Assembly: GCA_023213395.1 (NCBI GenBank)
Contig: CM041465.1
Coordinates: forward strand, 220,789,741 to 220,853,740
DNA length: 64,000 nucleotides
From: Cycas panzhihuaensis
Lineage: Eukaryota; Cycadophyta
Direction: 5' to 3'
Under the pieces are notes generated by a model. It saw only the letters and a list, made by a program, of their open reading frames with translations. It was not told where the DNA came from and searched no databases. Below, piece by piece: positions 21,011 through 32,479 of this stretch. How positions within the stretch are numbered: the first letter of the stretch is position 1; every line of letters begins with the position of its first letter. The position numbers and the translations under genes are program-made.

Positions 21011-21359
21011 TCATAAAAAGTACATCAACTCATCAAGAAATTGAAGAACCACCAAAGAGGAATTTCCAAGAAGAACCCCCTTCAGAAGAAATCTCTAGAG
21101 TTACCTCAGAAGATACAGAAACTGATGATGCAGAAGAGTCAAAGAGGGTTCTATCACCTCAGGAAAGCTCAAACACTGAAGAAGAAGAATTATCTCCCAA
21201 AAACTCAATCCTTGAAGAAGGATAAAAAAAGAAAAGAAGGATACCAAAATGGTATCTTAAAACAATTGAAGAAGGAAAAAGAGATGCGTTTACACACAAA
21301 ACGAGGAGCTGAAAACATCAAGCATTATTCAATAATATAGAACCATAATCCTTTGAGGA
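21011..21359 (+). other. Integrase-RT linker of copia G
   Basis: Acidic, Ser/Glu-rich linker in the true frame (EEISRVTSEDTETDDAEESK). The 99-codon Lys-rich ORF 21041-21340 is a shifted-frame shadow of it. Linkers like this join integrase to RT in copia polyproteins and are poorly conserved. Confidence 0.6.
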
Positions 21360-22220
21360 AGCAAAGCAACATGAAGAATGACAAACTGTAATGGATGCCA
21401 AGATAGAATCAATATCCAAAAATTAGACCTGAGAGCTAGTCAATCTACCTACTGGTAAGCTTGTTGTCAATTGCAAATGGATATACAGAATAAAGGAAAG
21501 TTCTAATGGTAAAATAGAAAAGTACAAGGCTAGACTAGTAGCCATGGGCTACACTCAAACAACAGGAATAGGTTATGAGAAAACATTCTCACCAATAGCA
21601 AAATTAGATACTGTGAGAACAATAATAGCTTTAACAACTCAACACAATTGAAAAATCTACCAGTTGGACATCAAAAATACTTTTTTAAATGGGGAGCTCG
21701 TAGAAGAAGTCTACATGAAACAACCAAAAGGATATATCCAAAGCGGCCAAAAAAATCTTGTGTGCAAAATAAAAAAGGCATTATATGGGCTAAAGCAAGC
21801 TCCAAGAGCTTAGTATGCCAAACTGAACAAATGCCTTACTCAAAATGGTTTCCTCAGGTGCAACTCAGACTCTAGTCTATATGCAAAAAAAAAACCAAGG
21901 ACTAATCACAATAATTGTGGTTTATGTGAATGATGTGATTCTCACAGAAAGCGACATAGAATCAATACCAAATATAGAAGCTCAATTGGAAAAAGACTTT
22001 GAAATGACAGATTTAGGACTTCTAAACTATTATTTGAGTATAGAAGTCAATCAAAAAGAAGACTCAATCACCTTATCTCAAAGCAAATGCATCAAAAATC
22101 TGCTAACAAAATTTAAAATAGAATAATGCAATAGTTGTGCAACCCCCATGGAAACCAGCTGCGATCTGACTCCATCTAAAGGAAAAACTTCAATTGATAC
22201 AACCCTATATAGGTAATTAA
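21360..22220 (+). pseudogene. Reverse transcriptase of copia G (broken)
   Basis: Pieces in order: VNCKWIYRIKESSNGKIEKY, KARLVAMGYTQTTGIGYEKT, FSPIAKLDTVRTIIAL, then [20 protein letters not shown] across a shift, [11 protein letters not shown] and VVYVNDVILTESD. The catalytic YVDD box is YVND, so one catalytic Asp is gone. DFEMTDLGLLNYYLSIEV and QSKCIKNLLTKFKIE follow. Enzyme for cDNA synthesis; inactive. Confidence 0.9.
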
Positions 22221-22860
22221 TTAGAACTTGATATATCTCACTGCAACTAGACCTGATATCTCATATTTTGTTGGTCTAGTCTCTAGATATATCCAAGATT
22301 CAAAGGTGAGACATTGAAAAGCTGCAAAAAGAATACTCAAATATCTAAAAGGAACAACTAATCTGAAACTCACTTATTCAAAAATTAAATCAGACAAGTT
22401 AATTAAATTTTGTGATTCAGATTGGGCAGAAGATAAGGAAAAGAGGAGATCAACAAGTAGATATTGCTTCTTTCTTGGACCAGTAGCTATCTCCTGGAAT
22501 AGCAAACAACAACCCACAGTTGCTCTATCATCCACAGAAGCAGAATACAAGTCAGTAATTAGTGCCTCATGTGAAGAAATCTGATTAAGGCAACTTCTAT
22601 TAGATCTGGATCAACAGCAACAAGGGTCAACAACTCTATTTTGCAAGAACCAAAGTGCCATCAAGTTGACCAAATATCCAGCACTTTATGCACGAACAAA
22701 ACACACTGAAGTGCATCGTCATTTCATACAGAAAAAGGTGCAGAACAAGGAGATTGATTTAGCATATTATCCAAGAAATGAACAGGTTGTAGATATCCTA
22801 AGAAAACCACTTAGCAAGGAGAAATTTCAAGTCCTTCAGAGATAAGATAGGATTAAATAG
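22221..22860 (+). pseudogene. RNase H of copia G (broken)
   Basis: Reads YLTATRPDISYFVGLVSRYI across a frame break, AAKRILKYLKGTTNLKLTYS, FCDSDWAEDKEKRRSTSRYC, VALSSTEAEYKSVISAS and KHTEVHRHFIQKKVQNKEID. DSDWA, SSTEAEY and the later Asp fit RNase H catalytic positions. A polypurine tract (AAGAGAGGG, 22871-22879) abuts the 3' LTR. Confidence 0.88.
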
Positions 22861-22879
22861 ATAAAACATTAAGAGAGGG

Positions 22880-23072
22880 TGTTCAGGTGTAATGTTTTAT
22901 CTAGGAATAGTTGAGCGTAATGTATTAACCCCTCTTTATGTAACTAAGACGAGTGTCTGACATATGTCATTAGGACACATAGCGGTTACAATTCTTCAAT
23001 GTATGTTTAAAGAGTGCACCTCTCTCATAATAATCAATCAATCATTCTTCATTTTGTGAGTGAATTCTCTCA
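22880..23072 (+). repeat. 3' LTR of copia G
   Basis: TGTTCAGGTG to TTCTCTCA, 193 bp, colinear with 17860-18052 without indels and with about 16 substitutions by eye. The target copy AGACA follows at 23073. Confidence 0.95.
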
Positions 23073-23077
23073 AGACA

Positions 23078-26030
23078 ATGAATTGCCATGATATCATTTA
23101 TCCTTTAGTTGCTTGCTCCAAATACCACAAGTAATCTAAAGCATCATTTTGCCATGATTGTATACATCTAACCAAATGAGTGGTGGAGAATTCTTGTGTC
23201 ATATATTTTGAAATTTTATTGTTCCATGCCTTTGATTTATGAATAATCAACAAAAAAACAATTTCTTTACATCTTTGCTACAAGCTTAATAACTACTAGA
23301 GGATTTTCAAAAAGTGGTTGTCAAATTCTTGCCATGCACTATATGTCTAATTTTAAGCTAAGACCCAAAGTACATTTGCTTTGGGGATTATCACTATAGT
23401 TAGAGCTTAGGAATGGATTTACCCGACCCATAGGTATGGGGATGTTTTTTAGGTAAGTTTCCAAACTAACTCCTGCATCACATGTATCTCCAAAAGGAGA
23501 AGGGATTCTTCTATCCCTTTCCAATGCAACAAAACTAAAGTATCAACGAATCTGACCAGGTTGGAATTGTTGTTGTTGTTTGTTCCATCACAAGCAACAA
23601 TTCGACATCTTTTGGTCATCTTGATTATCGTAAAGTCATTTGTCAAACCCTTTATGTATCGTTTTTTCCGAAAGGCTCATTCCATCCTCATTCCCCCTTT
23701 ATTAATTTAATCAATTGAAGTACAACGAATTCCAACAACTCTATTTTATTCACAATTCCTACACTTTTTTCTAACCTATATATGTTATGAATACTCAATG
23801 ATATTCCACATTTTCTTTATTATTTAACTCACATCAATATCCCACAATGCCTAATTCTGGTTGTCTATTATTTTTTTAGAAATTAGTTATAAAGTCCCTT
23901 ATCAATTTAGCTTCCCTAAAAATCTATTTTTATTTTGTTGATTTGGATAACTTGTACTTGCTTTTTCAATCAGTCATATGGATTGGATAAGTATTTTTTT
24001 TAAAGGATCATCTAATCCTTCATTTGTTCCTTGTCAAGTAATGCATTAGTGGTGGTTTGTTGAATCTCAAACTCTAGATCAACCATAATTGTCATATGGA
24101 AGCATTCTTTACTTTTACTTTTTCTAATAGTGTAAAACAAGTGTCAATTGTCAACACTTCACCCAACGTTTCTAAGTTCAAGCAAAGTAACTTGTCACAT
24201 TTTTGGGAAGTTAAATGCCTTGGTAAATTTGTCCAATGCCATCCCATGTTAAGCATATGGATTGATCATTAGCTCATTGATACTAGTCAAGCACTTTCAC
24301 TCTTAATGTTCTCACAAATCAATTGATTTTATTTAGTCATCTATTTTTAGGCATTCATAACAATTTACAAACAAAATGTGGTATATTCCACTTGTAATAC
24401 CATCATACTCAAGACAAATGCCACTTCTCATTGAATTCCAACCCCATTGCTACTAGTTGAACACAAATTGTAATGGTTATTACAAGCTTTATTTTGGTGC
24501 CAATGGTTGTGGTGTTTTCCTAGCCCTATGATGTGTGATGACATTAATGATGATTTGTTAAGGGACATGTCTAATATCGCCTTTTTCTACACTTTAAAGT
24601 CAATTGACTTCATTAGTGTGCTCACATGAGAGGCTCTAACTATTGTTTATTGATTCTACTAGAATTTTATTCCTTTCCTATTTCTACTTCTCTAGCCACA
24701 TTGCCAACACTCTCGTAAATTTGCATGCCTCAACCAACTCCAATCACCTACCTAGTTGTTTTGGTCCATGCCTTTCATTAACCGTCTCTCTTAGTTTCCT
24801 CTATTTATGCCACATTCTAACAAAATCAGTTCTAATGTTTACCTAACTTTCTACCCCCTCACTCCTATCTTTCGTTCTCATTTTTAGAGACACTAGACAT
24901 CAATCATTCTCAAATCATCCCCATAAGCATTAAGCCCCTCACTCAATGTATATACACAACATTTTCAACTTCATTATCTTCTAAGAATAAATATTTATAG
25001 TTCTGTCACCAGAAAAATTTAGTAAAGATCTATTTGTTTCCACTATTGGCATTCCATGTTCATTCCTAAAATATTCATAAAAGTCTTCTAAGAATCTTAT
25101 AAATGTAATCCACCAATTCCACAGTATCTTATCATTTTCTCTATTATGTTTCATACATAGTTTTAATTCTCATGCTTTTGGAATTACATTTTCTTGTTCA
25201 ATTAATGGTATATTTTTACCACACCAATGAATTGCTACTAGCAAGTTTTCTAGGGTAGAAGATTGACAAGTCTTGTTCCACCGTTTGATGATTTCTTCCT
25301 CAATTAGAGCCTTCATAATAATAACCAATAGCTCCTCATGAGAGCCATTTGAGCTTCAAAATGGCATCAAGACCAAAAGTATGGCATCCATCTAGGTTTA
25401 GCTAAGTTAGCACTTATTCACCCAATAATTATACAACATTCATACATTCACGTTTATATATAATTTAATCAAAATTATGAAACATAAATATGTTCTACCA
25501 ACCACCTTATTATATTGCCATGAATTCTCCTAACACAAAGACAAAATATGTTGTTTCCACCAACACAACCCTCTTATGATATCTACAAAATTGTCTACAA
25601 GCATATCAACTATGCACTATCTCCACTAAAGTGTGCAAATCACTATGCATGCATGCCATGCACTCACTTGGTCAAGGCCAAGTCATTTATACAAAGCTTG
25701 AAGATTTTCAAACATTGCAACATATCCAATGCCCATTCAAGGCAATATCAATCAACTTAACTAATCTATGCCTTTTCAACTATAATAAAGAAAGACTCAT
25801 TTTGGCAATTCACAAAAATGTTGGGACCTACTTGGATAAGGCTTACACACTTGTTAACCACATCAAGGGTTAAGTACTGATAAAATTTTGGTTGTGTGTG
25901 AAAAAAGGCAAAAACTGTCAAAATTTGGCCAACTTCAAGGGAAAAACCAAAAAAACTTACAATTTGCAAGTTGAGAGTCAAAAACGAAGCTTTGACTTAA
26001 ACAAAAGATGTGAGGAATGAAGGATGAGCA
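23078..26030. other. AT-rich DNA without recognisable gene
   Basis: This was contiguous with 17859 before G inserted, so it may be the upstream part of remnant I. ORFs are all under 90 codons, on both strands, and show no zinc knuckle, protease or RT motif that I can read. No LTR, terminal inverted repeat or tandem array is visible. Confidence 0.5.
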
Positions 26031-26195
26031 TGTAAGAAGAATTCAAGTCAATTCATATCTCTCAATATGATTCTGCGACTTGTCATTCTAAGATCAAAGA
26101 GGGAATGATACATGACCCTCATTATTACAATAGAAAGAATAAATGTTATATGTCCTAGAACATATAGTGTCCTAGATAAAACATTACTTCTAATA
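26031..26195 (-). repeat. 3' LTR of copia F (approximate)
   Basis: On the element strand a purine-rich AATAGAGGG is followed by TATTAGAAGTAATGTTTTATC, matching the start of G's LTR (TGTTCAGGTGTAATGTTTTATC) with TG mutated to TA. The far end is set at TGTAAGAAG (26031) by similarity of the GAATTC stretch to G's LTR end and is uncertain. Confidence 0.5.
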
Positions 26196-26974
26196 CCCTC
26201 TATTAATGTTTTATCTATTTTACTCCTAACCTATCTCTAAAAAAACAAAACTTGTCGTTACTTAATGGTTTAGTAAAGACATGCAATTTGATCATCTGAC
26301 GAACAATATAGGAGTTCAATCTCCTTATTTTGGACTTTTTCTCTAATCAAATGATGGTGAACTTCTATATGTTTCATCCTTGCATGCAGAATTGGATTCT
26401 TTGTCATCTTGATTGTGCTCTGGTTGTTACAGAACAATTGGGTAGATGATGTCTGTTCCTATCATAAGTCTTTCAGGAGTTGCCTGATCCAAACTGCTTC
26501 ACAAGTTGCATTCATTGTTGATTTGTGTTTTGCTTCTGTTGACGATAAAGCAACTGTTTGTTGCCTTTTACTGTTCCAAGAAATCAAGGTTGAACCAAGG
26601 TAGAAGCAATAACCTAATGTGGACTTCCAATCTACTCTATTTCTTGCCCAACCTGAATTGCAAAAACCTATTAACTGCATATCATTGTCTTTTGTATGCT
26701 TCAACCTTAGATTTGTTGTTCCTCTCAAATACCAGAGGATTCTTTTTGTAACATTCCAATATGACACCTTTGGATCCTGCATAAACCTAGAGACCACTCC
26801 AACTGAGTAGGAAATATCTAGTCCGGTGGCAGTAAGATAGATCAGACTTCCAACCAATTGTCTGTATATAGTCTCATTAATAGGTTGTCCTTCTGATTCA
26901 AGGTCCAACACACAGCCAATTTCCATGGAGGTGACAACACTATTGCAATATTCCATGTTGAACTTTTTCAACAC
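26196..26974 (-). pseudogene. RNase H of copia F
   Basis: The open 170-codon frame 26974-26462 begins LKKFNMEYCNSVVTSMEIG (end of RT) and continues RQLVGSLIYLTATGLDISYS, VTKRILWYLRGTTNLRLKHT, FCNSGWARNRVDWKSTLGYC and VALSSTEAKHKS. The first catalytic Asp is Asn (CNSGW vs CDSDW) and SSTEAEY is SSTEAKH. Further pieces reach 26200 (KHIEVHHHLIREKVQNKEIE). Confidence 0.9.
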
Positions 26975-27780
26975 ATTTTTGATATATTTTGATTAAGACA
27001 GGATAACAAAATTATTTTATTACATAACTTCTATTCCTAAATAGTAATGCAACATTCCAAGATCTGTCATTTTGAAAACTCTTTCCAACTGCTTTTTGAT
27101 GAGTGCAATTAAATATGTGTCACTCCCTATGATCAACATGTCATCTACATACGCAATTGTAATAGAGACTAGTCCTTGATTGAATTTTACATATAAACTA
27201 TGATCTGATTCACATCTGACCAGGCTCTTAGTGCTTGCTTGAGCCTATACAATGCTTTTTTTCAATTTGCAGACCAATTTCTCCTGCCCGGATTTGGTGT
27301 ATCCTTTTGTTTGATGCATGTAGACCTCCTCTTAAAAATCTCCACTTAGAAAAGCACTGCTTTACATCCAACCAATAGATTTTTCACTCTTGGTAAGCAA
27401 CTATCATAATTGTTGTTGTCGCAGTGTTTAATTTTGCCATCGGTGAGAATGTTTCTTCATAATCAATTATGGTTGTCTGTGTAACCTTTTACCACCAACC
27501 TTTCTTTATATTTTTCAACTTCACCATTTGGCTTTTCTTTTACTTTATATACCCATTTGCAATTTACAATGGGTTTGTCTTCAAGAGGTTCTACCAAATC
27601 CCAGGTTTCATTTTTGTAAATTGCTTCCATTCAGCATCCATTATTGTTCTCCACGCTTGAAGTTGACTTGCTTCCTCAAATGTGTTTGGTTTGACATAAC
27701 AAAGTAATGCATGTGGTTTCTAAGATCTCGTTCTATGTTCAAATACTTCTCCTTTTATTTCCTCAAGGGTGTTAAGATGC
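26975..27780 (-). pseudogene. Reverse transcriptase of copia F (broken)
   Basis: Scattered frames on the minus strand give pieces around VDDMLIIG-like (plus-strand CATGTCATCTACATACGC at 27138), QAPRAWSDVNQ-like and the entry FVKPNTFEEASQLQAWRTIM (27650-27700), KWVYKVKEKPNGEVEKYKER (27510-27560) and DYEETFSPMAKLNTATTT (27430-27470). Order and spacing are those of a copia RT. Many indels. Confidence 0.8.
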
Positions 27781-28800
27781 CATTTTGATATCTTTTTAGA
27801 GCATTGTTCTTGCTATGATCTTTGCCCTTCTTCCTCTGTGGTCCTGAGATCATTTGTCTACTTGATGTCAGATATCTCTTCTTCAGTGGTTTCACTTCTT
27901 GTACTAAGACTTTCCAAGGTAATTCCTAATTCTTCATCTGACTGGACTATATTGAACTTTCTATTATTATCAGTTCCTATGTCCATCTCCTGACACACTA
28001 TCTTGATACAATTTATGCCTTCATCGAATGTCACATCCCTACTTACATAAAATTTATTGGTTTTTGGATCAAGACATTTGTATGCTTCTAAGTGATTGCT
28101 ATACCCAACCATTATGCAATCTATGCTTTTGCTATCTAATTTAATTCTTTTTTATCTGCAACATGCACATATGCTTTACGACCAAAGACTTTAAGATGAC
28201 TTACATCTAGCTTATATGCAGTCCATGCTTCCTCAAGTGTTACTTTGTCCAAGGCTTGAGTTGAACTCCTGTTAATTACATATATAACTATGTTTAATGG
28301 TTCTGCCCAACACCTTTTTGTGATTTGCATATCATTTATCAAACATCATGCCATTTCTAGAATAGTTATGTTCATTCTTTCTACCACAACGTTTGACTGA
28401 GGTGTGTACAGAGTTGTAATTTGCCTGCAAATTCCATGTAGTTTACAAAACTAGAGAAATTCATTGGGCACATACTCTCCTCCTCCATCAAAACGAACAC
28501 ATTTGATTTTTTGATTACTTTCCAGTTCCACTTTCGCTTTAAATTTTTTAAAGTAATCAAGTGCTTCTAATTTGCTAAACAGAAAATACACCCATGTTTT
28601 TCTAAATCATCAATGAAAGTTGGAAAGTATCGTGCACCATTTGTTGAGTTGGGTGTGATAGGGCCACAAAGATCGGTATAAACTAGATCCAATTTATTCT
28701 ATGCTCGCCATGTGCTTTTTGTGAAGGGAATCCTATGTTATTTACCCATCATACAACTTTTACATACAAACGAGTTGAAAGATATATCAAATAAACCATT
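27781..28800 (-). pseudogene. Integrase and linker of copia F (broken)
   Basis: The C-terminal open frame 28112-27858 reads MVGYSNHLEAYKCLDPKTNK and YVSRDVTFDEG, then an acidic linker. Frame 28342-28136 holds MINDMQITKRCWAEPLNIVI and HLKVFGRKAYVHV. Core pieces between 28350 and 28800 include RFDGGGEYVPNEF (catalytic Asp region), ITTLYTPQSNVVVERMN and IDDLEKHGCIF. Stops are frequent. Confidence 0.85.
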
Positions 28801-29320
28801 CACCATACTTGAAATTTTTTAATTTTCTAACCTATCATGTGAGATGTGTCCGTACTTCAAATGCCATATTTCATTAACATCATTACTTGCCACAGCAAGT
28901 GAATTTACATCAGACTTGGGTGTGGTAGGCCCTTTTTCAAACAGTGCAGGGGTGGAGAACAACTTATAGAGTTTGTTGCATTTTACTCCTTCAACTATTA
29001 CAATGCCATTCTTCTTCATATCTAGAATGTAACAATGACCATTTTTATCAAATATGATTCTTAACTTCTGCTCGCTTAACTGAGACACTGATAAGAGATT
29101 TTTTTTCATTCTAGGTACAAAAAAAACATTGCCTATTCGCTGAATTTTTCCTTTAATTTCTATGGCTATCAATCTTATCCCTTTTATATGAAGGGGAAAA
29201 TTGACTCCTAGCTTGACAGATTTATTAAGATCATATGATTTCAAAAATTCTTTAACTTTGATCATGTGGTGGGAGGCTCCTAAATCAACATACCAATCTT
29301 CAGTTGCTCTACTACTAGTA
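28801..29320 (-). pseudogene. Protease and pre-integrase region of copia F
   Basis: The frame 29265-28819 (148 codons) carries YDLNKSVKLGVNFPLHIKGI, VFFVPRMKKNLLSVSQLSEQ, LYKLFSTPA and EIWHLKYGHISHDRLEN. Just upstream the active-site stretch reads EDWYVDLGASHHM, so DSG is DLG, a one-residue loss of the protease catalytic motif. Confidence 0.88.
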
Positions 29321-29329
29321 GCTAAGGCA

Positions 29330-30289
29330 ACTACAAAAGCTGTTTTGACTTAGTCCTCTGTTGAATCTCGTTCTTTGTTGTAGCTCCTTGAGATATGCTT
29401 CCCTCTCTGAATTTCTGCTAGTCTCTGGTAGCATTGATATGGGTATTGACTATTTTGCCCGCTGTGGTAGTAGACATCAAAAGCCCTACAATTACTTGAG
29501 AAGTGACTAGGTTTTCCGCAATTGAAGCAAACTCTTGAGTCACGTGGAGGTGTGGATCTTGCTCTTCCTCGTGCTTCAATCCAATGGCCTCTGCTACCAG
29601 TTGGTGCCGTACCACATGCTCTAAGGTTGCATTGGCCTCGTCCCTGTCGCCTAAGTTCAAATTAGTGACGAGTGCTTCTTCCATCTCAACATCTTCTTCA
29701 TACCTCTGGCTCCTTTGTTCTTAGCTTAGCATGTGACATGTAAGGACATCAAGAGTCATACTGGTTGTTTATCCCCCACTTGTTAACATGTTGACCGTGT
29801 TATATGATTTTCGTAATTATTGGGTACAAGATGTACCAATTCAGTATCAGTTACTTTATCTCCTACCGTGAGAAGTGCATTTTTGACATTGGTCAACTTG
29901 GCTATGAAATCTGAGACTGGATAGCATTCCCTCATTTTGAGCCTATATAATTCTTCCCTGAGGGAAACTATTCTAGCCTTATTTTTTTGGCTAAACATAG
30001 AGGACATTGTTTTCCAAATTTCAGAGGCATTATCAATGCCATCAACATATGTCAGAAGGGAATCTGAAATCGAGAGTTTAAGGATGGCTACAACATTATT
30101 GTTTCTTTCTTCCTAGTTCAACAAATCTACTATATTTATGGGTCGTTTGTTCTTCCCCAGTTGTGATCCTCCAGGTATGTTTGGCTCTTAAAAAACCTTC
30201 AATTTTTATTTTCCAGAGGCTAAACTTCATTTCAGTCAACTTATCTGCTTCAGGCAGAGCTACAACAGAAGAGGCCACGATTGGATTGA
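29330..30289 (-). pseudogene. Gag of copia F (broken)
   Basis: From about 30289: VASSVVALPEADKLTEMKFS (ATG start now GTG), LWKIKIEGFLRAKHTWRI, then SLLTYVDGIDNASEIWKTM, SSMFSQKNKARIVSLREELY, LKMRECYPVSDFIAKLTNVK and a Thr/Ala/Arg-rich end with one knuckle-like CFNCGKPSHFSSNCRAFD near 29480-29530. Homologous to G and H Gag. Confidence 0.88.
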
Positions 30290-30880
30290 TACCACCAGAG
30301 AGGAAGACTAAAAAAAAATGAGTTACAAGGCTATACAAACATACAATGTATGGAAATGTACAGATTTTTGCAAGTGTACGGAATTCAAAAAAGAGGGGTC
30401 TAAATTGAAATACTCGATGAGAGGAATTCAGATCTGAAATTATTTTTCTCAAAACATGTCTATTTTGCTCAGAAAATGAGGTCAAAACCCTGACTTGTGG
30501 CTAGGGTTTAAACTAAAAAATACTTCAAAATAAAAAAATGCATTGAATCTGCTTTCGAATCTAGCCTTAAAAGATTTGTATCAAAAAGAGGATCAATTTA
30601 ATGTAGGTATTATCCAAAGAGATTCAGTCGTTTTGAAGAAAAGAACAAGAATCTCTCCATAAACTCGTGCCTATGTAAATATGATCAAAACCCCTTCGAA
30701 ATGGCTTTGAATGCAGTCAAGCCTTTAGAGAGAAATGATAGCCTTGCTCCTGCGACCGTGCTAGTAAAATTTGAGAGCGATTCGAAAATACTCACCGGAG
30801 GTCGAATGATAGTCGTTGTAATTGGTTCGTTCAAAAATATTTTCGATGGATTTGTAATGTGTTAAAACATTACAATATAT
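30290..30880 (-). other. Untranslated leader of copia F, possible 5' LTR at its end
   Basis: Contains CCGTACACTTGCAAAAATC (near 30363 on the element strand), echoing G's leader, and CTAGCACGG near 30750, which resembles the end of G's primer site. TATTGTAATGTTTTAAC at about 30877 looks like an LTR start, which would give an LTR of only about 110 bp; it does not align with F's 3' LTR further in, so I leave it unassigned. Confidence 0.4.
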
Positions 30881-30919
30881 ATTTTAGCATATTCTTTGGC
30901 ATATGCTTATTTATATAAA

Positions 30920-31680
30920 AGATCTTTTTTCTTAAGTTCTTTTAAATAACTTTTGTTTTATAAAAGAACTTATTTCTTAAAGGAGCTTCTTTTATCAATG
31001 GGAGTCATAATTCGAGAAGTATATTTTTCTATGCTTTAAGGATATATTTTATCCTTTGAAAGTATATTTTTTTGTAATACTTGAGGTGAAATTTTATTAT
31101 TTTCATTAATTGGATACATTATTTTAAAGAGGATTTTAAGCTATTTAAGCTTTATATTTTATCTTCTTTAAAGGATGTATTTTTGGCAACAAAAATGTAC
31201 TTTAAGAGGTCTTTTGTCATATGCTTTGTCCTCTTTTAAAAGTACACTTGGGCTCTATTTTAAAGCATATTTCAAGAAGATTTTTAAACATTCTATCTTC
31301 TTTCAAATATGTTCTTAAGGCGACATAAAAAGGCATTATTGGGCTCTATTTTAAAAGATACTTAAGAGGATTTCTTATCCTCTTTTTAAGTGTAATTTTG
31401 GCAATAAAAGGGGTTGTTCTGAGAGAATTTCCCTCTTTTAAAGGGCAAGCCTTGAAGGCTTCATTTGATAAATATTTTAAGAGGATTTTAATGTAATTTA
31501 TCCTCTTTAAATGATATGTTTTTAATGGCATAAAAGGGTGTGATACCTTATGAAGACAACAAGCTTTATTTTGTCTTCTTTCAAGGGCATTTTTGGCTTC
31601 ATTTAAGGAGTACTTCAAAGGATTATTTCTCATGTACTTTATCCTTTTTAGAGTTATATTTTGACTCTATTTTAAGGAGG
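30920..31680. repeat. Array of about nine diverged stem-loops, roughly 90-100 bp apart
   Basis: Repeated hairpins with different but matching arms: AAGTTCTTTTA/TAAAAGAACTT (about 30935-30975), TTTAAAGAGGAT/ATCTTCTTTAAA (31125-31174), TTTAAGAGG/CCTCTTTTAAA (31201-31238), CATATTTCAAGAAGAT/ATCTTCTTTCAAATATG (31266-31312), CTTAAGAGGAT/ATCCTCTTTTTAAG (31362-31390), TTTTAAGAGGAT/ATCCTCTTTAAA (31475-31510), GAAGACA/TGTCTTC (31551-31579), CAAAGGAT/ATCCTTTTTAG (31616-31650). Both arms change together. Short A/T spacers with TTTTGGC words separate them. No ORF. Confidence 0.75.
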
Positions 31681-32029
31681 ATTTTTCAAATACACTAAGG
31701 CACAATGTAAGTTCTATGTAATGCAACACTTTCTAGTCTTACAAAGACCTATGGGAGTTGTTAAAGGAGAAAAGATGAAGCCTAATCAGATCCAATTAAA
31801 TGCAACATGGTGCGGCACAATATACCAAAATGTGGTGTCATATGACAAGATATGACAGAATTGGAACCCGGAACACTAAACATTCATCAATTTGCTAGTG
31901 GTTGATGAGTTAATTACTCATCTTTATTTATTTGCATATGATGCATGTAGACTCTCACAACTAGCATGTACTGCATGAAGATGATGAAATCCTCTTTTGC
32001 GAGCTTTGTAAAGGCAACTGCAAAGGCTG
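31681..32029. other. AT-rich spacer without recognisable feature
   Basis: No ORF, motif or repeat seen apart from being framed by the two arrays. A short stretch near 31985-32030 (AAATCCTCTTTTGCGAGC) may continue the hairpin-type sequence. Confidence 0.5.
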
Positions 32030-32362
32030 AAATCAACGACGGAATGTGGATGACACTTAGTTCTAGTTGATCATAATCAACGACAGGATGTGCATTGACC
32101 ACTTAGTTCTAGTTGAATCAATTCAACGACAGGATGTGAATGACACTTAGTTCTGGTTGATCATAATCAACGACAGGATGTGCATTGACCACTTAGTTCT
32201 GGTTGAGTCAATTCAACGACAGGATGTGGATGACACTTAATTCTGGTTGATCCAAATCAACGACAGGATGTGCATTGACCACTTGGTTCTAATTGAACTC
32301 TTATAACAGTTAAAGGCCAAATCAACGATAGATTGTGCATTGGCACCTAATTCTGGTTGATC
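32030..32362. repeat. Minisatellite of about 45-bp monomers, two alternating types
   Basis: Seven copies of ATCAACGACAGGATGTG followed alternately by (G/A)ATGACACTTAGTTC or CATTGACCACTTAGTTC and a GGTTGA end. One extra insert interrupts the array before the last copy. Each junction is an inverted repeat, either GTTGAT-cata-ATCAAC or GTTGAATcaATTCAAC, the type alternating with the monomer. Non-coding on both strands. Confidence 0.9.
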
Positions 32363-32479
32363 TCTTGATGTGGATAGCTTGTTCCACCAAGACAGTATGC
32401 AAAGCGGCGATTCTGACGTCGAGAAGCCATTTTGGGCTTAATTGACTTCTTTTGACTTGTTCAGTTGTTCTACTACAAC

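Larger units (their letters stand above)
17860..23072 (+). mobile_element. Copia element G: complete Ty1/copia retrotransposon, 5.2 kb
   Basis: Short LTRs (193 bp each) flank Gag, protease, integrase, RT and RNase H in copia order, with target duplication AGACA at 17855-17859 and 23073-23077. By eye the LTRs differ at about 16 of 193 positions (roughly 8 percent), so the insertion is old. All genes have stops and frameshifts. It landed in or beside remnant I. Confidence 0.96.
26031..30880 (-). mobile_element. Copia element F, minus strand, decayed
   Basis: On the minus strand the order Gag (30289-29330), protease, integrase, RT, RNase H, 3' LTR is intact. Sequences resemble G at many points (MASSVVALPEADKLTEM vs MASSILALNKRDKLTDS; FPLHIKGIRLIAIEIKG vs YPLNIKGVGTIAIELKG). 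The 3' LTR is recognisable but the 5' LTR is not secure, so the right edge is approximate. No target duplication found. Confidence 0.85.

Noticed and set aside
30270-30300. Primer-binding site TGGTATCAATCC just before F gag
   Set aside because: It lies within bases of the gag start, unlike G and H where the leader is about 690 bases; the match to tRNA-Met is partial and likely chance.
30771-30880. 5' LTR of copia F, about 110 bp
   Set aside because: Only the TGTAATGTTTTA word matches the 3' LTR; the rest does not align, so the boundary could not be supported.
32030-32362. CRISPR-like array
   Set aside because: There are no unique spacers: the whole 45-bp monomer repeats. The context is plant retrotransposon DNA.
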